Source of the DNA: Abyssicoccus albus | GTDB lineage: Bacteria > Bacillota > Bacilli > Staphylococcales > Abyssicoccaceae | Assembly: GCF_003815035.1 (NCBI RefSeq) | Contig: NZ_RKRK01000005.1 | Location: 1 to 64,000, forward strand | Reading direction: 5' to 3' | Length of the DNA: 64,000 bases | Shown: positions 8,231-17,861 of the stretch, in pieces | Layout: each line of letters begins with the position of its first letter | Position numbering within the stretch: position 1 is the stretch's first letter | Made by a program: the position numbers and the translations under genes | The notes under the pieces: model-generated | Seen by the model: the letters and a program-made list of their open reading frames with translations, nothing else | Databases searched by the model: none | What the model was told of the DNA's origin: nothing

Positions 8231-9136
8231 TTATAATTTCAAGTCGTGCGCTTTAAATACATCACCTTGTGATATATCACCTGTTTTATAACCTTTCATA
8301 AACCACTTCATACGTTGTTCAGAAGTACCATGTGTAAAACTGTCAGGATCTGCTTCACCCATATGCTTCTCTTGAATCGTATCATCACCAACGGCATGCG
8401 CTGCATTCATCGCTTCTTCAATGTCTCCCTCTTCGACAACACCCAATTTTTCATCAGAATAATGTGCGTATATGCCTGCGTAAAAATCTGCTTGAAGTTC
8501 CAATGCGACCGAGTACTTATTATACTCTTTTTCAGGCAATGAATTACGTTTACCATGAACCGCATCTGTATAACCCGTTAACCTCTGTATATGGTGCCCT
8601 ACTTCATGAGCTAATACATAGGCCATAGCAAAATCGCCTTTTGCACCGAATTGGTCACTCAACTGATCCATAAAGGATGTATCAATATATATCTTCTCAT
8701 CAGCAGGACAATAAAATGGGCCCATTTGACTACTTGCATTACCACAACCTGAGGCAACATTATTTGTGTAAAGAACTAAAGTGGTTGGGTCATATTGTTC
8801 ATTGTTTTGCTTAAAAATATCACTCCAAATGACTTCTGTATCATTTAATACGACTCTGAGAAATTCTTCACGCTCTTTATCTTGTTCTGAAAGATTCTCA
8901 GAATTACTTCCATCATGAGTCACTTGATTATTTCCAGATGAAGACTGTCCACCACCCATCATGTCATCAATCATACTCGTATCTCCAGTAAATAACACAT
9001 AGGCAATGACTAAAATTAATCCGATTCCTCCTAAACCACCACCAAGCATCGTTTTACCACCCATTGATGGTCTACCCGAACTTGAGCCACGACGGTCTTC
9101 AAAGTTCCCACTCTGTTCTCTGCCTTTCCATTCCAC
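8231..9136 (-). CDS. Neutral zinc metallopeptidase, YpfJ/KPN_02809 family
   Basis: Membrane-anchored protein of 301 residues with a hydrophilic N-terminus, a Gly-rich stretch followed by one transmembrane helix (about 32-51), and an extracytoplasmic peptidase domain. The zinc site is HEVGHHIQ (HExxH) preceded by FAMAYVLA, and CGNASSQMGPFYCPADEKIYID is characteristic of this family. The start is GTG at 9136, seven bases after GAGGTG; MEWKGREQ at the N-terminus is the usual beginning of these proteins. It is third of three genes after proC and the 81-residue protein. The physiological substrate is unknown in the family. Confidence 0.88.
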   Translation of the reverse strand: MEWKGREQSGNFEDRRGSSSGRPSMGGKTMLGGGLGGIGLILVIAYVLFTGDTSMIDDMMGGGQSSSGNNQVTHDGSNSENLSEQDKEREEFLRVVLNDTEVIWSDIFKQNNEQYDPTTLVLYTNNVASGCGNASSQMGPFYCPADEKIYIDTSFMDQLSDQFGAKGDFAMAYVLAHEVGHHIQRLTGYTDAVHGKRNSLPEKEYNKYSVALELQADFYAGIYAHYSDEKLGVVEEGDIEEAMNAAHAVGDDTIQEKHMGEADPDSFTHGTSEQRMKWFMKGYKTGDISQGDVFKAHDLKL

Positions 9137-9154
9137 TATATGTCACCTCATTTA

Positions 9155-9400
9155 TTATTTTCTATACGGATCACTTAACTTTTTAGCATTTGTTTGTTCA
9201 TTATATTTATATAGCTTATATAGTATATATAATAGTATAAAGCCTAATAAGCAAGAGATATACCCCATCCATTGAACTCTTCCGAGCTCAACGACGAAAT
9301 AGTAAGCACTATAAAAATTTACAAGTGCTAATATAGCAATCATCATATAAATAATCATATCATGTTTTTTTGTTATTTTACGTTCTTTAGATTGTACCAA
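9155..9400 (-). CDS. Small two-helix membrane protein, unknown function
   Basis: Protein of 81 residues with two hydrophobic segments (about 14-35 and 44-63), a basic N-terminus (ERKITKKHD) and a charged C-terminus. Translation probably starts at TTG 9400, preceded by GGTGGA with suitable spacing. It sits 11 bp after proC and 18 bp before the metallopeptidase, so it is most likely part of that transcript. I do not recognise a family. Position and a proper ribosome site support it as a real gene. Confidence 0.6.
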   Translation of the reverse strand: MVQSKERKITKKHDMIIYMMIAILALVNFYSAYYFVVELGRVQWMGYISCLLGFILLYILYKLYKYNEQTNAKKLSDPYRK

Positions 9401-9411
9401 CTTTATTCCAC

Positions 9412-10212
9412 CTATTCTTTCGCCAATTCTTCTGAACGGTCATGTGCCGCTTGCAATGTTGCCATTAAATTTTCTTTAATATTTGTTTCATCAAGTGCTA
9501 AAAGGCCAGCTTCTGTTGTTCCTTGCTTTGATGTGATTTTACGACGTAATTCACTAAATGATTCATCGCTATCAGATATCATCTTTCCAGTACCAATCAC
9601 TAAATTACGTGTTAAAAACATTGCTTGTTCCTCAGTAAAACCAAGTTCCATAACACATTCCGCATACTTTTCATAAATGTAATATAAAAATGCAGATCCA
9701 GAACCAGTCGCTGCTGTAATGGCATGCATTTCAATTTCTTCAATTTCAACCGCTTTTCCAAATGATTCCATAATTTCAATGAGTTCGTCTTTTGCTGTAA
9801 AATTACTTGAATACGTTATCCCATTCACCGAATGTTGAACTTGAGCATTCGTATTCGGCATAATCCTAGCCACCGGATTATCTAATTTTAATTCTCTTGA
9901 AATCGTTTTTATTTGTGTACCAGCCATAATCGAAACGATTTTAGTTTTAGGTTCTAAATATGGTCTAATTCGATCAGCGACATCTGGGAAATTTTGAGGT
10001 TTTGATGCTAGTACTAAATAATCTGTATCACGACATAGTTCTTCATCGTCATATGAGTAATTAACATTTAACTCATCATGCAATGCTTCTACGCGTTCTT
10101 TATTATCCTTACTCGTTAAGTAAATCTCCTCTGGGCTAACAATTTTATTATCAAGCATCCCTCTAAAAATTGCACTTGCCATATTTCCCGAACCATAAAA
10201 TACGATTTTCAT
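9412..10212 (-). CDS. proC: Pyrroline-5-carboxylate reductase
   Basis: Cytoplasmic enzyme of 266 residues, the normal family length, that reduces 1-pyrroline-5-carboxylate to proline with NAD(P)H. The Rossmann motif is YGSGNMASAIFRG at the N-terminus. The C-terminal dimerisation domain carries the signature around TSKQGTTEAGLLAL, the equivalent of the conserved 'PGGTT..G...L' block. The start ATG at 10212 follows AAGGAG. It is first gene of a unit with the 81-residue protein and the metallopeptidase. A nested inverted repeat lies in its leader at 10257-10294. Confidence 0.94.
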   Translation of the reverse strand: MKIVFYGSGNMASAIFRGMLDNKIVSPEEIYLTSKDNKERVEALHDELNVNYSYDDEELCRDTDYLVLASKPQNFPDVADRIRPYLEPKTKIVSIMAGTQIKTISRELKLDNPVARIMPNTNAQVQHSVNGITYSSNFTAKDELIEIMESFGKAVEIEEIEMHAITAATGSGSAFLYYIYEKYAECVMELGFTEEQAMFLTRNLVIGTGKMISDSDESFSELRRKITSKQGTTEAGLLALDETNIKENLMATLQAAHDRSEELAKE

Positions 10213-10256
10213 TTTAAAATATACTCTCCTTTATAATCTATAATTCAAACTAACAT

Positions 10257-10294
10257 ATGTATAACGATTCAAATCATTGAAAACCGTTATACAT
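10257..10294. promoter_or_regulatory. Inverted repeat in the proC leader
   Basis: Arms ATGTATAACG (10257-10266) and CGTTATACAT (10285-10294) pair perfectly over 10 bp around an 18-nt centre. It lies about 45 bp upstream of the proC start. It could be an operator or a leader hairpin; no T-run follows, so it is not an obvious terminator. Confidence 0.4.
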
Positions 10295-10318
10295 AGGTTC
10301 ATTACAATCATATACAAC

Positions 10319-10367
10319 AACGGCAAAGATTTAAACCGATTGAGACGAAAAATAAATCTTTACCGTT
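10319..10367 (-). terminator. Probable terminator after the TrhA gene
   Basis: Stem AACGGTAAAGATTTA on the minus strand (10353-10367) pairs with 10319-10333, with one mismatch and a 19-nt loop. It lies just downstream of the stop at 10382. The following T-run is weak, so this is a moderate call. Confidence 0.5.
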
Positions 10368-10381
10368 ATTTATCTATATAG

Positions 10382-11053
10382 TTATAAATAAAAAACAATT
10401 GCTATAAAATGACAGATTGACGCAAATACAATAAACAAATGCCATATAAAATGGAACCAAGGTTTTTTTTGAGCATAAAAAATCGCTCCGATGGTATAAC
10501 CTAATCCACCTAACACAATGAATAAAACAAATATAAGCGAAGTATTCATTATAATCATCGGCATTAAAAATATTGCCATCCATCCCATTGTCAAATATAT
10601 CAACAAGCTTAACTTATGACTACCTTTCGTGACGATTGATTTATATACAATCCCATACACAGCGATAAGCCATTGAACTATCACCGTGATATAACTCCAA
10701 GGATCATCTAACGCCATGAAAGCGATCGGTGTATAACTTCCGGCAATCGCCACAAATATCATCGAATGATCAATTTTTCTCATGACAGCTTTGTGTAATG
10801 TGTTATGAGCCATAATATGATAAATAGTTGATCCTAAATACATTAAAATTAAGCTCACTACAAATATTGACGCAACCGTTGCATAAGTCGTTCCACCATC
10901 TAAATATGTTTTTATACCAACATAAGGGAGTGAAATGATTAAGGCAACAGCTGCAACACCGTGGCTAACTGAATTCCCTAATTCTTCTCCAAATGATAAC
11001 ACAATGACTTCCTTTAAATCTTGTACCCAGTTTATTTCTTCTTTCACTTTCAT
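10382..11053 (-). CDS. trhA: TrhA/hemolysin III family (PAQR-like) membrane protein
   Basis: Membrane protein of 223 residues with seven predicted helices. Family markers are visible: EELGNSVSHGVAA near the N-terminus, the STIYHIMAHNT block, the DHSMIFVAIAGSYTPI block and the C-terminal WHLFIVFASICHFIAI. The conserved histidines and Asp are those proposed to bind metal in PAQR proteins. In Bacillus the orthologue YqfA/TrhA affects membrane lipid homeostasis and fluidity; a true hemolysin role is doubtful. The start ATG at 11053 follows GAGGTGAC. It is separate from proC by two hairpins. Confidence 0.88.
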   Translation of the reverse strand: MKVKEEINWVQDLKEVIVLSFGEELGNSVSHGVAAVALIISLPYVGIKTYLDGGTTYATVASIFVVSLILMYLGSTIYHIMAHNTLHKAVMRKIDHSMIFVAIAGSYTPIAFMALDDPWSYITVIVQWLIAVYGIVYKSIVTKGSHKLSLLIYLTMGWMAIFLMPMIIMNTSLIFVLFIVLGGLGYTIGAIFYAQKKPWFHFIWHLFIVFASICHFIAIVFYL

Positions 11054-11097
11054 TGTGTCACCTCATCATTATTTACAATAAGATTTCCATAGAAAAT

Positions 11098-12285
11098 CTA
11101 TAAAATACCATTATTTTCAAGCATTTTTCTTGCCGTAGCGATACTATCTTTACCTTCCTTATTCTTTAGTGGTGCGAACTCACTATCACGACCTACGCGT
11201 AACGCGCTAAATTGAGTTGCTTGACTAAAAATATCAAAATAGAATTTCTCAAATTTCAAAGCTTCTTCCTTAGAAAATTCACCACTTAGTTGCATAAAGT
11301 TTAATTTCTTAATTGCCAAATGATATGGTAAATCTGATTTATTTGCACATTTCAAAAATGATAACTTAAATACGTGAATCCCTAAATTCGCGTTCGTATA
11401 TTCACTTTCCTCACCATCTGGTAATTCAGTGTATTCAACGACTTCATGTTTACCGTCAATCGATACAAGTCGGCCTACACTTTCACCACGTAAAGGTTCA
11501 ATGGTTTTACTCGTCACATCACTTTCATTCTTTACTGCTAACCCTATTAAATAAGGATCCATAACTTTAACTAGCACATTATCAATATTATTTAGAAAAA
11601 GATATTCATATCCTTGTTCGATAAGGCGATCTAATCCACCCGATTTATCAAATGAATGATATATACCGCCATTTCCATTCGGTGTCTCCATAATATGGTA
11701 GTCTTCATCAATTAACAATGATCCGTCTTTACTGAGTGATGGTGCCAAATCTTGTTTAAAGAAATAAATTGAACCTTTATCATAGTCGAAGTAATTATTA
11801 ATCTCAAAAAAATCAATCGTTTCTTCATGGTTAATGTCACTCGTCATAATATACCAAGGAATAATGGTAGCGGTTTCTTTATTCAAAGCTTTTAGCTGAT
11901 TTGCTTGCATCTCAAATAATGATAACCCATCGAATTCAAATGTTCCTTTTGGACCTGGATGCTGTAATCTAGTCCCTTGACCACCAGCCATCAATAACTG
12001 CGCAACTTTACCTTCTTCTATCGCTTTGATACCAATATCATATAATTCATTACGCTCAGGATCCGACAGCTCACTTTTATCGACAAAACTTATGTTTTCA
12101 TAGTTTGTTTTTTTATTGGCTAAGTATTCATCTCTTTTTACATAAACTTCTTTGTACATCTTATCGACTTTGTCTAAATCAATAGCGTTAATATCATTTA
12201 AAACTTGTTTCTGTAGCCCTTCATCTAGACTTTTTATTAAATTGATCAAAGACTCATGTTTTGTTCCTTTAAGATTTTCTAACAA
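11098..12285 (-). CDS. UTP-sugar-1-phosphate uridylyltransferase, UDPGP family
   Basis: Cytoplasmic nucleotidyltransferase of 395 residues. The nucleotide-binding loop LMAGGQGTRLQHPGPKG (about 101-117) and the metal/uridine region around NIDNVLVKVMDP are typical of eukaryote-like UDP-GlcNAc/UDP-glucose pyrophosphorylases found in staphylococci. It makes UDP-sugars from UTP and a hexose-1-phosphate; whether glucose or GlcNAc is the acceptor cannot be told here. The start is TTG at 12285 after AAGGTGAT. It could feed UDP-glucose to the sulfoquinovose pathway at 13.9-16.2 kb, but that link is only an inference. Confidence 0.85.
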   Translation of the reverse strand: MLENLKGTKHESLINLIKSLDEGLQKQVLNDINAIDLDKVDKMYKEVYVKRDEYLANKKTNYENISFVDKSELSDPERNELYDIGIKAIEEGKVAQLLMAGGQGTRLQHPGPKGTFEFDGLSLFEMQANQLKALNKETATIIPWYIMTSDINHEETIDFFEINNYFDYDKGSIYFFKQDLAPSLSKDGSLLIDEDYHIMETPNGNGGIYHSFDKSGGLDRLIEQGYEYLFLNNIDNVLVKVMDPYLIGLAVKNESDVTSKTIEPLRGESVGRLVSIDGKHEVVEYTELPDGEESEYTNANLGIHVFKLSFLKCANKSDLPYHLAIKKLNFMQLSGEFSKEEALKFEKFYFDIFSQATQFSALRVGRDSEFAPLKNKEGKDSIATARKMLENNGIL

Positions 12286-12387
12286 AATTAATCACCTTCA
12301 CTTTTAAATTTTTATATTCATATTTATACGAACAACTTGTCATCTCATGTTCTTTTTCCAAAAATATCCGATTATTTTATATTTTAT

Positions 12388-12412
12388 GTTTAAAGACTTA
12401 TTAATCGGTTAT
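12388..12412 (+). promoter_or_regulatory. Sigma-B-type promoter
   Basis: GTTTAA (12388-12393), 13-nt spacer, GGTTAT (12407-12412), against the known consensus GTTTAA-N12-15-GGGTAT, with one mismatch. It lies 112 bp upstream of a small acidic/basic protein gene of the kind often under general stress control. An inverted repeat (CGGTTATAT at 12406-12414 with ATATAACCG at 12429-12437) overlaps the -10 element. Confidence 0.6.
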
Positions 12413-12523
12413 ATATATAATATCAAAGATATAACCGTTCTTTGAACAATTTTAATTATTTAGTGATAGTTATTTTATAGAACTAAATAATAAATAATAA
12501 ATATCGAAAGGAGAATTCATAGT

Positions 12524-12703
12524 ATGAATTTTGATAATTTAAAAGACAAAGCAATGGACAAAGGTCGCGACCACTTAAACGAAAACGGTGACAAGTACAT
12601 GGACCAAGGTAAAAAAATGGTTGACGATAAGTTTGGCACTAATTTAAGTGATGACAACAACAAAAAAGACGAAGACAAAGAAAACAAAAAAGATGAAAAA
12701 TAA
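12524..12703 (+). CDS. Small hydrophilic stress-type protein (MT0933 antitoxin/CsbD-like)
   Basis: Protein of 59 residues beginning MNFDNLKDKAMDKGRDHL and ending in a run of K/D/E/N residues. It has no hydrophobic segment and should be largely helical or disordered. The repeated 'KDKAMDKG...DKYMDQGKKMVDDKFG' pattern resembles the Pfam MT0933-like antitoxin group and, in style, CsbD stress proteins. AAAGGAG at 12507-12513 gives a good ribosome site for ATG 12524. The leader carries a sigma-B-type promoter, and a strong terminator follows at 12739. No toxin partner is adjacent, so an antitoxin role is not supported. Confidence 0.75.
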   Translation: MNFDNLKDKAMDKGRDHLNENGDKYMDQGKKMVDDKFGTNLSDDNNKKDEDKENKKDEK

Positions 12704-12738
12704 AATTCTTAAACTTATTTAAGTCTAAAGATTATAAA

Positions 12739-12777
12739 TACAAGCGTGTAAACATTTTTATTGTTTACACGCTTGTA
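12739..12777 (+). terminator. Intrinsic terminator after the small stress protein
   Basis: Perfect 16-bp stem (12739-12754 with 12762-12777), 7-nt loop, then T-rich sequence. Confidence 0.9.
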
Positions 12778-13016
12778 TTTTAATTTCGACTTGATTTATA
12801 TAATTTTACATATTCACTTGATGTTCGCTTTTCAATTAGTTGCCTCAATAAATCATAAGGTATTTTTCGCATTTATGTTCTGATACCATCTGGATATACC
12901 TTATATAATTCATTCTTTATACTAAATGTTTTAAAAAATATTGTATAATATATATTATTTTAATATATTGTACTACACTTATTAATTATCAATATAAGGA
13001 GCATCTATTAAAATCT

Positions 13017-13406
13017 ATGAATATTATGATGAAAGTCATGAATATATTATCTGCATCTAAAATTAAAATGACTTTAAGACACTTATATGCCAAATGGTTT
13101 GCAAAGGAATTTATCGTGATAGAAAAATTGATTGATATCGATTATGGCAGAACACTAATCATCACTCAACCTCAATCAATCTATCAATTAAATCAAATTT
13201 TAACGAGTCAAAATTATACATTCCATATGCACGATAGTCTCCAAAGAGCATTGTATAAAGTAACAGTTATTAGAAATAAAGATGCTCGTACATACTCTAT
13301 CTGGGATGATAAAGATGGACTAACAATTTATTTAGAAAACGAAATATTATACACAAAAGTAAATGAAAGTGACACTAAATCGTTACTTCACCTGATTGAA
13401 TCATAG
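13017..13406 (+). CDS. Protein of unknown function
   Basis: Predicted protein of 129 residues, soluble, mixed alpha/beta, with a basic N-terminal third. I do not recognise a family. The nearest AAGGAG (12996-13001) is 15 bases before ATG 13017, longer than usual; internal ATGs at 13026, 13029 and 13038 are farther still, so the start is uncertain. The last 32 bases overlap, tail to tail, the Nudix gene on the other strand. Coding character is supported by length in this AT-rich genome and by an AT-rich promoter-like stretch at 12930-12985, but the call remains tentative. Confidence 0.55.
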   Translation: MNIMMKVMNILSASKIKMTLRHLYAKWFAKEFIVIEKLIDIDYGRTLIITQPQSIYQLNQILTSQNYTFHMHDSLQRALYKVTVIRNKDARTYSIWDDKDGLTIYLENEILYTKVNESDTKSLLHLIES

Positions 13407-13857
13407 CATTAAATTGTTCGATATATTTTCGTTGACTTAGAACCATATGATTCGGTAACTCATCTCGATGAAAGAACTTTAAACTTTTCGTTTCATTATG
13501 ATCGATCGTGAGCTCACCATCGTACTTAGTCGTATAGTAGACTATTGAAACAGGTTGGAAAACATCTTCATTATCAAGTTTAACAACCCAATCCTTACCT
13601 GTATGGACATTAATCAAGTTCAGTTCGCTCTCATAGATATGTAAACCCGTCTCTTCTTTTACTTCACGAACAGCAGTCTCTTCAGCAGATTCATACAATT
13701 CCATTAGACCACCAGGCAAACCATACTTTTGGTCTCCATCGGCTCTCTCTTGCAACAAAACTTGCCCTTTATTATTTAATATAATGACAATACTTCCAGG
13801 TAGCAATAGCGGCATGTGCCCTACTTTTTCACGGATAGTTTGAACATAATTTACCAT
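13375..13857 (-). CDS. Nudix hydrolase
   Basis: Cytoplasmic hydrolase of 160 residues that should cleave a nucleoside diphosphate linked to another moiety. The Nudix box is complete: the GLMELYESAEETAVREVKEE stretch plus TGL fits GX5EX7REUXEEXGU (about residues 50-72). An N-terminal extension (VQTIREKVGHMPLLLPGS) is the usual feature of MutT-like proteins of the staphylococcal YtkD/ADP-sugar type. The start ATG at 13857 follows AGGAG. The substrate cannot be assigned. The gene end overlaps the convergent unknown gene by 32 bp, and it is 43 bp downstream of the glycosyltransferase on the same strand. Confidence 0.88.
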   Translation of the reverse strand: MVNYVQTIREKVGHMPLLLPGSIVIILNNKGQVLLQERADGDQKYGLPGGLMELYESAEETAVREVKEETGLHIYESELNLINVHTGKDWVVKLDNEDVFQPVSIVYYTTKYDGELTIDHNETKSLKFFHRDELPNHMVLSQRKYIEQFNAMIQSGEVTI

Positions 13858-13900
13858 TTAATCCTCTCCTTAATCGTCATTATATAGATAATGAAGAAAA

Positions 13901-15066
13901 TTATCTATGACACAAGTCGCGTTTGATTTTATAAATCAAATTACTAAGATATTGATTTTCAATTGCCCTTTCATAATATTGTATAAGCTCTAACGAAGCA
14001 TTTTCCCAACTATATCGCATTGCTTCCTTTCTTGCATTTTGTTTTAAGCACTTCATCACATCATCGTCATCTAAATATGATACCGCTTTAATTAAACTAT
14101 CTAGATCGTTTCCATCATATATTATCCCTGTCTTCAAATGCTCAATCTGTTCACATGTTGGACCCGATTCTGCAGCGATTACGGGTAAACCAGATGCCAT
14201 CCCTTCCAATATTACTAAACCTAAAGTCTCAGACACCGAAGGAAAAATAAATGCGTCGGCACTTGCAAACGCTTTAGATAATTGCTCTCCATGCATAAAC
14301 CCAGTAAACAATGTATGAGTTCCTTCAAAAATAGTACATAATGAGTCTTTCGCTGGTCCATCACCGATAATAGCCAACGCTATATCATCTCGCGCCTCCA
14401 TTAATGGTTTCAATTTATGAATTTCTTTCTCAGGAGCTAATCGTCCAATGAACACTAGTAATTTCTTATCAGGTTTATTTTGAGTAAGTGTATTGCGCAT
14501 CGTCTCACTCTTATATCGTGGATGTCTTTCCTCAAGGTCTACACCACGCCTTAATACACTTAAATTATTAATACTTTGCGATGATAATACCTCATACATC
14601 GCTTCGGATGTACATAAATTAACATTGGCATCACGATGTTGATAGCGTATAAAGTTCCATAAACCTTTTCGTGTCAATCGATTATCTAAATGATAATGTG
14701 ATAAATATTTTGGTAAATGTGTGTGATATGAACACACAAGTGAAATATTACGCTGTTTTGCATAATATACTCCACTTGTGGCGAGTAATGTTGGATTTAC
14801 TGCATGTATAACATCTGGCATAAAGTCATCAATCACTTCTCCGACAATTTTTGACGGTAAAGACCATTTTCTAAATCTGTACAGTGGTAATTTAAAAGAC
14901 TTTACACCAATCACTTCTGCACCTTTATACGATGTAATCCCTAAATCTGGCGCAATGACTTTCACCGTATGACCAACAGATAACATATATTCAATCGCTT
15001 TGCATAGTCTTGTTACAATGCCATCTGTAGACGGTAAGAAAGTTTCTGTAACGATTAATACTTTCA

Positions 15067-15067
<1 letters not shown>
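13901..15067 (-). CDS. sqdX: Sulfoquinovosyltransferase (SQDG synthase)-like, GT4 family
   Basis: Glycosyltransferase of 388 residues predicted to move sulfoquinovose from UDP-sulfoquinovose to diacylglycerol at the membrane. GT-B fold: the N-terminal half has IHAVNP and SYHTHLPKYLSHY, the C-terminal half has VFIGRLAPEKEI, IIGDGPAKDSL, FTGFMHGEQLSKAFASAD and the E-x7-E motif in SVSETLGLVILEGMASGLP. The SYHTH.P.Y and L.GVDLE...P patterns match plant SQD2 and cyanobacterial SqdX as I remember them. ATG 15067 overlaps the SqdB stop (TAATG), so translation is coupled. Without that partner I would have called it only GT4. MgtA-like glucosyltransferases are the main alternative. Confidence 0.75.
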
Positions 15068-16266
<1,199 letters not shown>

Positions 16267-16379
16267 TTATATAAATATAAAATATTAATTTCGAATGAAT
16301 ACACTTTAATTTACTGAAAATTTACATTAAATTAACATCATCACAAATTTTACTTATAATTAAAAAATAAAATTAAAAA

Positions 16380-16400
16380 AGAGCGATTAAAAATCGCTCT
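16380..16400 (-). terminator. Intrinsic terminator after rpmG
   Basis: AGAGCGATT (16380-16388) pairs with 16392-16400 around AAA; a run of six Ts follows on the minus strand. Confidence 0.88.
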
Positions 16401-16411
16401 TTAACAATTAT

Positions 16412-16561
16412 TTATTTAGTTTCTCTGTGAAGTGTATATTTCTTAAGTCTTGGTGAGTATTTCTTTAATTCAATACGCTCTGGGTTCGTTCTTTTATTCT
16501 TCGTTGTAATGTAGTTACGGTCACCACATTCAGTACAAGCTAAAGTAACGTTTACTCTCAT
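16412..16561 (-). CDS. rpmG: 50S ribosomal protein L33 (one Cys pair only)
   Basis: Ribosomal protein of 49 residues beginning [20 protein letters not shown] and ending YTLHRETK. Zinc-binding L33 has two CxxC pairs. Here the first (CTEC, residues 9-12) is kept, but the second is replaced by [11 protein letters not shown] without any cysteine, so zinc binding should be lost or weak (C-minus type). It starts 39 bp after a COG0523 zinc-chaperone gene on the same strand, and that gene's promoter has a Zur-type box. Co-transcription would make this a low-zinc paralogue. AAAGGAGG gives a good ribosome site. Too short for routine open-frame listing, but certain from sequence. Confidence 0.95.
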   Translation of the reverse strand: MRVNVTLACTECGDRNYITTKNKRTNPERIELKKYSPRLKKYTLHRETK

Positions 16562-16600
16562 TTTATTCGCCTCCTTTAATTCATTAATCCATTATATACT

Positions 16601-17767
16601 TTATTGGAATTGTGGGAAAGGGTCTTTCAATTGACTATAATCCATATTCATCTCTTCATCTGTTAATAAACACCCATCTAACGCTTCAATCACTTCTTGT
16701 TCATCTAGATTAAATCCGATAAACACAAGTTCAGTCATTCGATCTCCGAATGGTGCTTGTAACTTTTCTTTAAGTGTTGGATCTTCTTCAATTAACTCTT
16801 GTTGTTCCTCTTTTGAATAAGTTATTGCCCATGGTCCCGCACTCTCTATTGTAGTCGATGGACCGGCTTGTGACAATAGGCCAATTTCATCAAATCGTGT
16901 AGCAAGCCAGAAAAAACCTTTAGAACGTGTAATATTTTCAGGCCAATACATCATCCAATTATATAATCTCTCAGGATGGAATGGCTTCTTCGCTCGATAT
17001 ACAAATGAAGAAATACCATACTCTTCAGTTTCAGGCGTATGTTCTTCATTTAATTCTTTAATCCAACCTGCTTGTGTACTCGCTTGTTCAAAATCGAATG
17101 AATTAGTATTCAAAATTAAGTCCAAATCAATTTCGCTCTTTGTTGTCTTAACAATTTTAGCTTCAGGATTTAGTTTCATAAGTAATCCTTGGACTTGCTT
17201 AATTTCATTATCAGTCATTAAGTCTACTTTATTTAACAAAATGATATTACTAAATTCAATCTGATCAACGAGTAAGTCGACGACATCACGCGTGTCATGA
17301 TCATCATTCGATAAACTTCTATCGATCAAAGTATCACCAGATTCATAGTCTTTAAAAAACCTAAAGCCATCCACAACAGTTACCATTGTATCGAGTTTTG
17401 AAATTTTTGCAAGGTTTATTTCCAATTCTTCATCTTCTAATGTTAAAGTTTGAGCAACAGGTACAGGTTCACTAATACCGGTAGATTCAATGACGATATA
17501 ATCTAAATCATTGTTCCGAATTAAACGTTCAACTTCGATTAATAAATCTTCTCTTAATGTACAACAAATGCAACCATTCTGCATTTCTACTAATTTTTCA
17601 TCTGTACGACTCATTTCAACAAGTCCACCATCTATATTAACTTCGCTCATATCGTTGACGATAACACCCACTTTTTTACCATGATTTTCCTTTAATACAT
17701 AGTTTAATAACGTTGTTTTACCTGCACCTAAAAATCCACTTAACACTGTAATTGGTACTCTTTTCAT
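16601..17767 (-). CDS. COG0523 (CobW/ZigA/YciC-type) metal-chaperone GTPase
   Basis: Cytoplasmic G3E GTPase of 388 residues thought to deliver zinc to client enzymes during zinc limitation. It has Walker A SGFLGAGKTT (about 9-18), the metal-binding GCICCT (CxCC, about 65-70), ESTGISEP and NKVDL for guanine recognition. The C-terminal CobW_C domain includes KGFFWLATR and RMTELVFIG. The YciC/ZigA subtype is favoured by context: Zur-like boxes upstream, a zinc-binding lipoprotein divergently transcribed, and an L33 with a reduced zinc site downstream. The start ATG at 17767 follows GGAGG. Confidence 0.9.
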   Translation of the reverse strand: MKRVPITVLSGFLGAGKTTLLNYVLKENHGKKVGVIVNDMSEVNIDGGLVEMSRTDEKLVEMQNGCICCTLREDLLIEVERLIRNNDLDYIVIESTGISEPVPVAQTLTLEDEELEINLAKISKLDTMVTVVDGFRFFKDYESGDTLIDRSLSNDDHDTRDVVDLLVDQIEFSNIILLNKVDLMTDNEIKQVQGLLMKLNPEAKIVKTTKSEIDLDLILNTNSFDFEQASTQAGWIKELNEEHTPETEEYGISSFVYRAKKPFHPERLYNWMMYWPENITRSKGFFWLATRFDEIGLLSQAGPSTTIESAGPWAITYSKEEQQELIEEDPTLKEKLQAPFGDRMTELVFIGFNLDEQEVIEALDGCLLTDEEMNMDYSQLKDPFPQFQ

Positions 17768-17805
17768 AATCTTTCCTCCATAGTCATCAAAGCTTTTATT
17801 TTTAT

Positions 17806-17826
17806 TAATCGTAATAATTACGTTTT
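17806..17826 (-). promoter_or_regulatory. Zur-type box upstream of the COG0523 gene
   Basis: The core TCGTAATAATTACGT (17809-17823) matches the Gram-positive Zur consensus TCGTAATNATTACGA in all but one base. It is 39 bp before the COG0523 start, just downstream of a TATAAT element (minus strand, about 17829-17834). Confidence 0.8.
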
Positions 17827-17861
17827 ACAATTATACAAAATTACTTATTAAATTGAAAGGG

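Noticed and set aside
12524-13406. Toxin-antitoxin pair formed by the 59-residue protein and the 129-residue unknown protein
   Set aside because: They are 300 bp apart with a strong terminator between, and the 129-residue protein shows no toxin motif.
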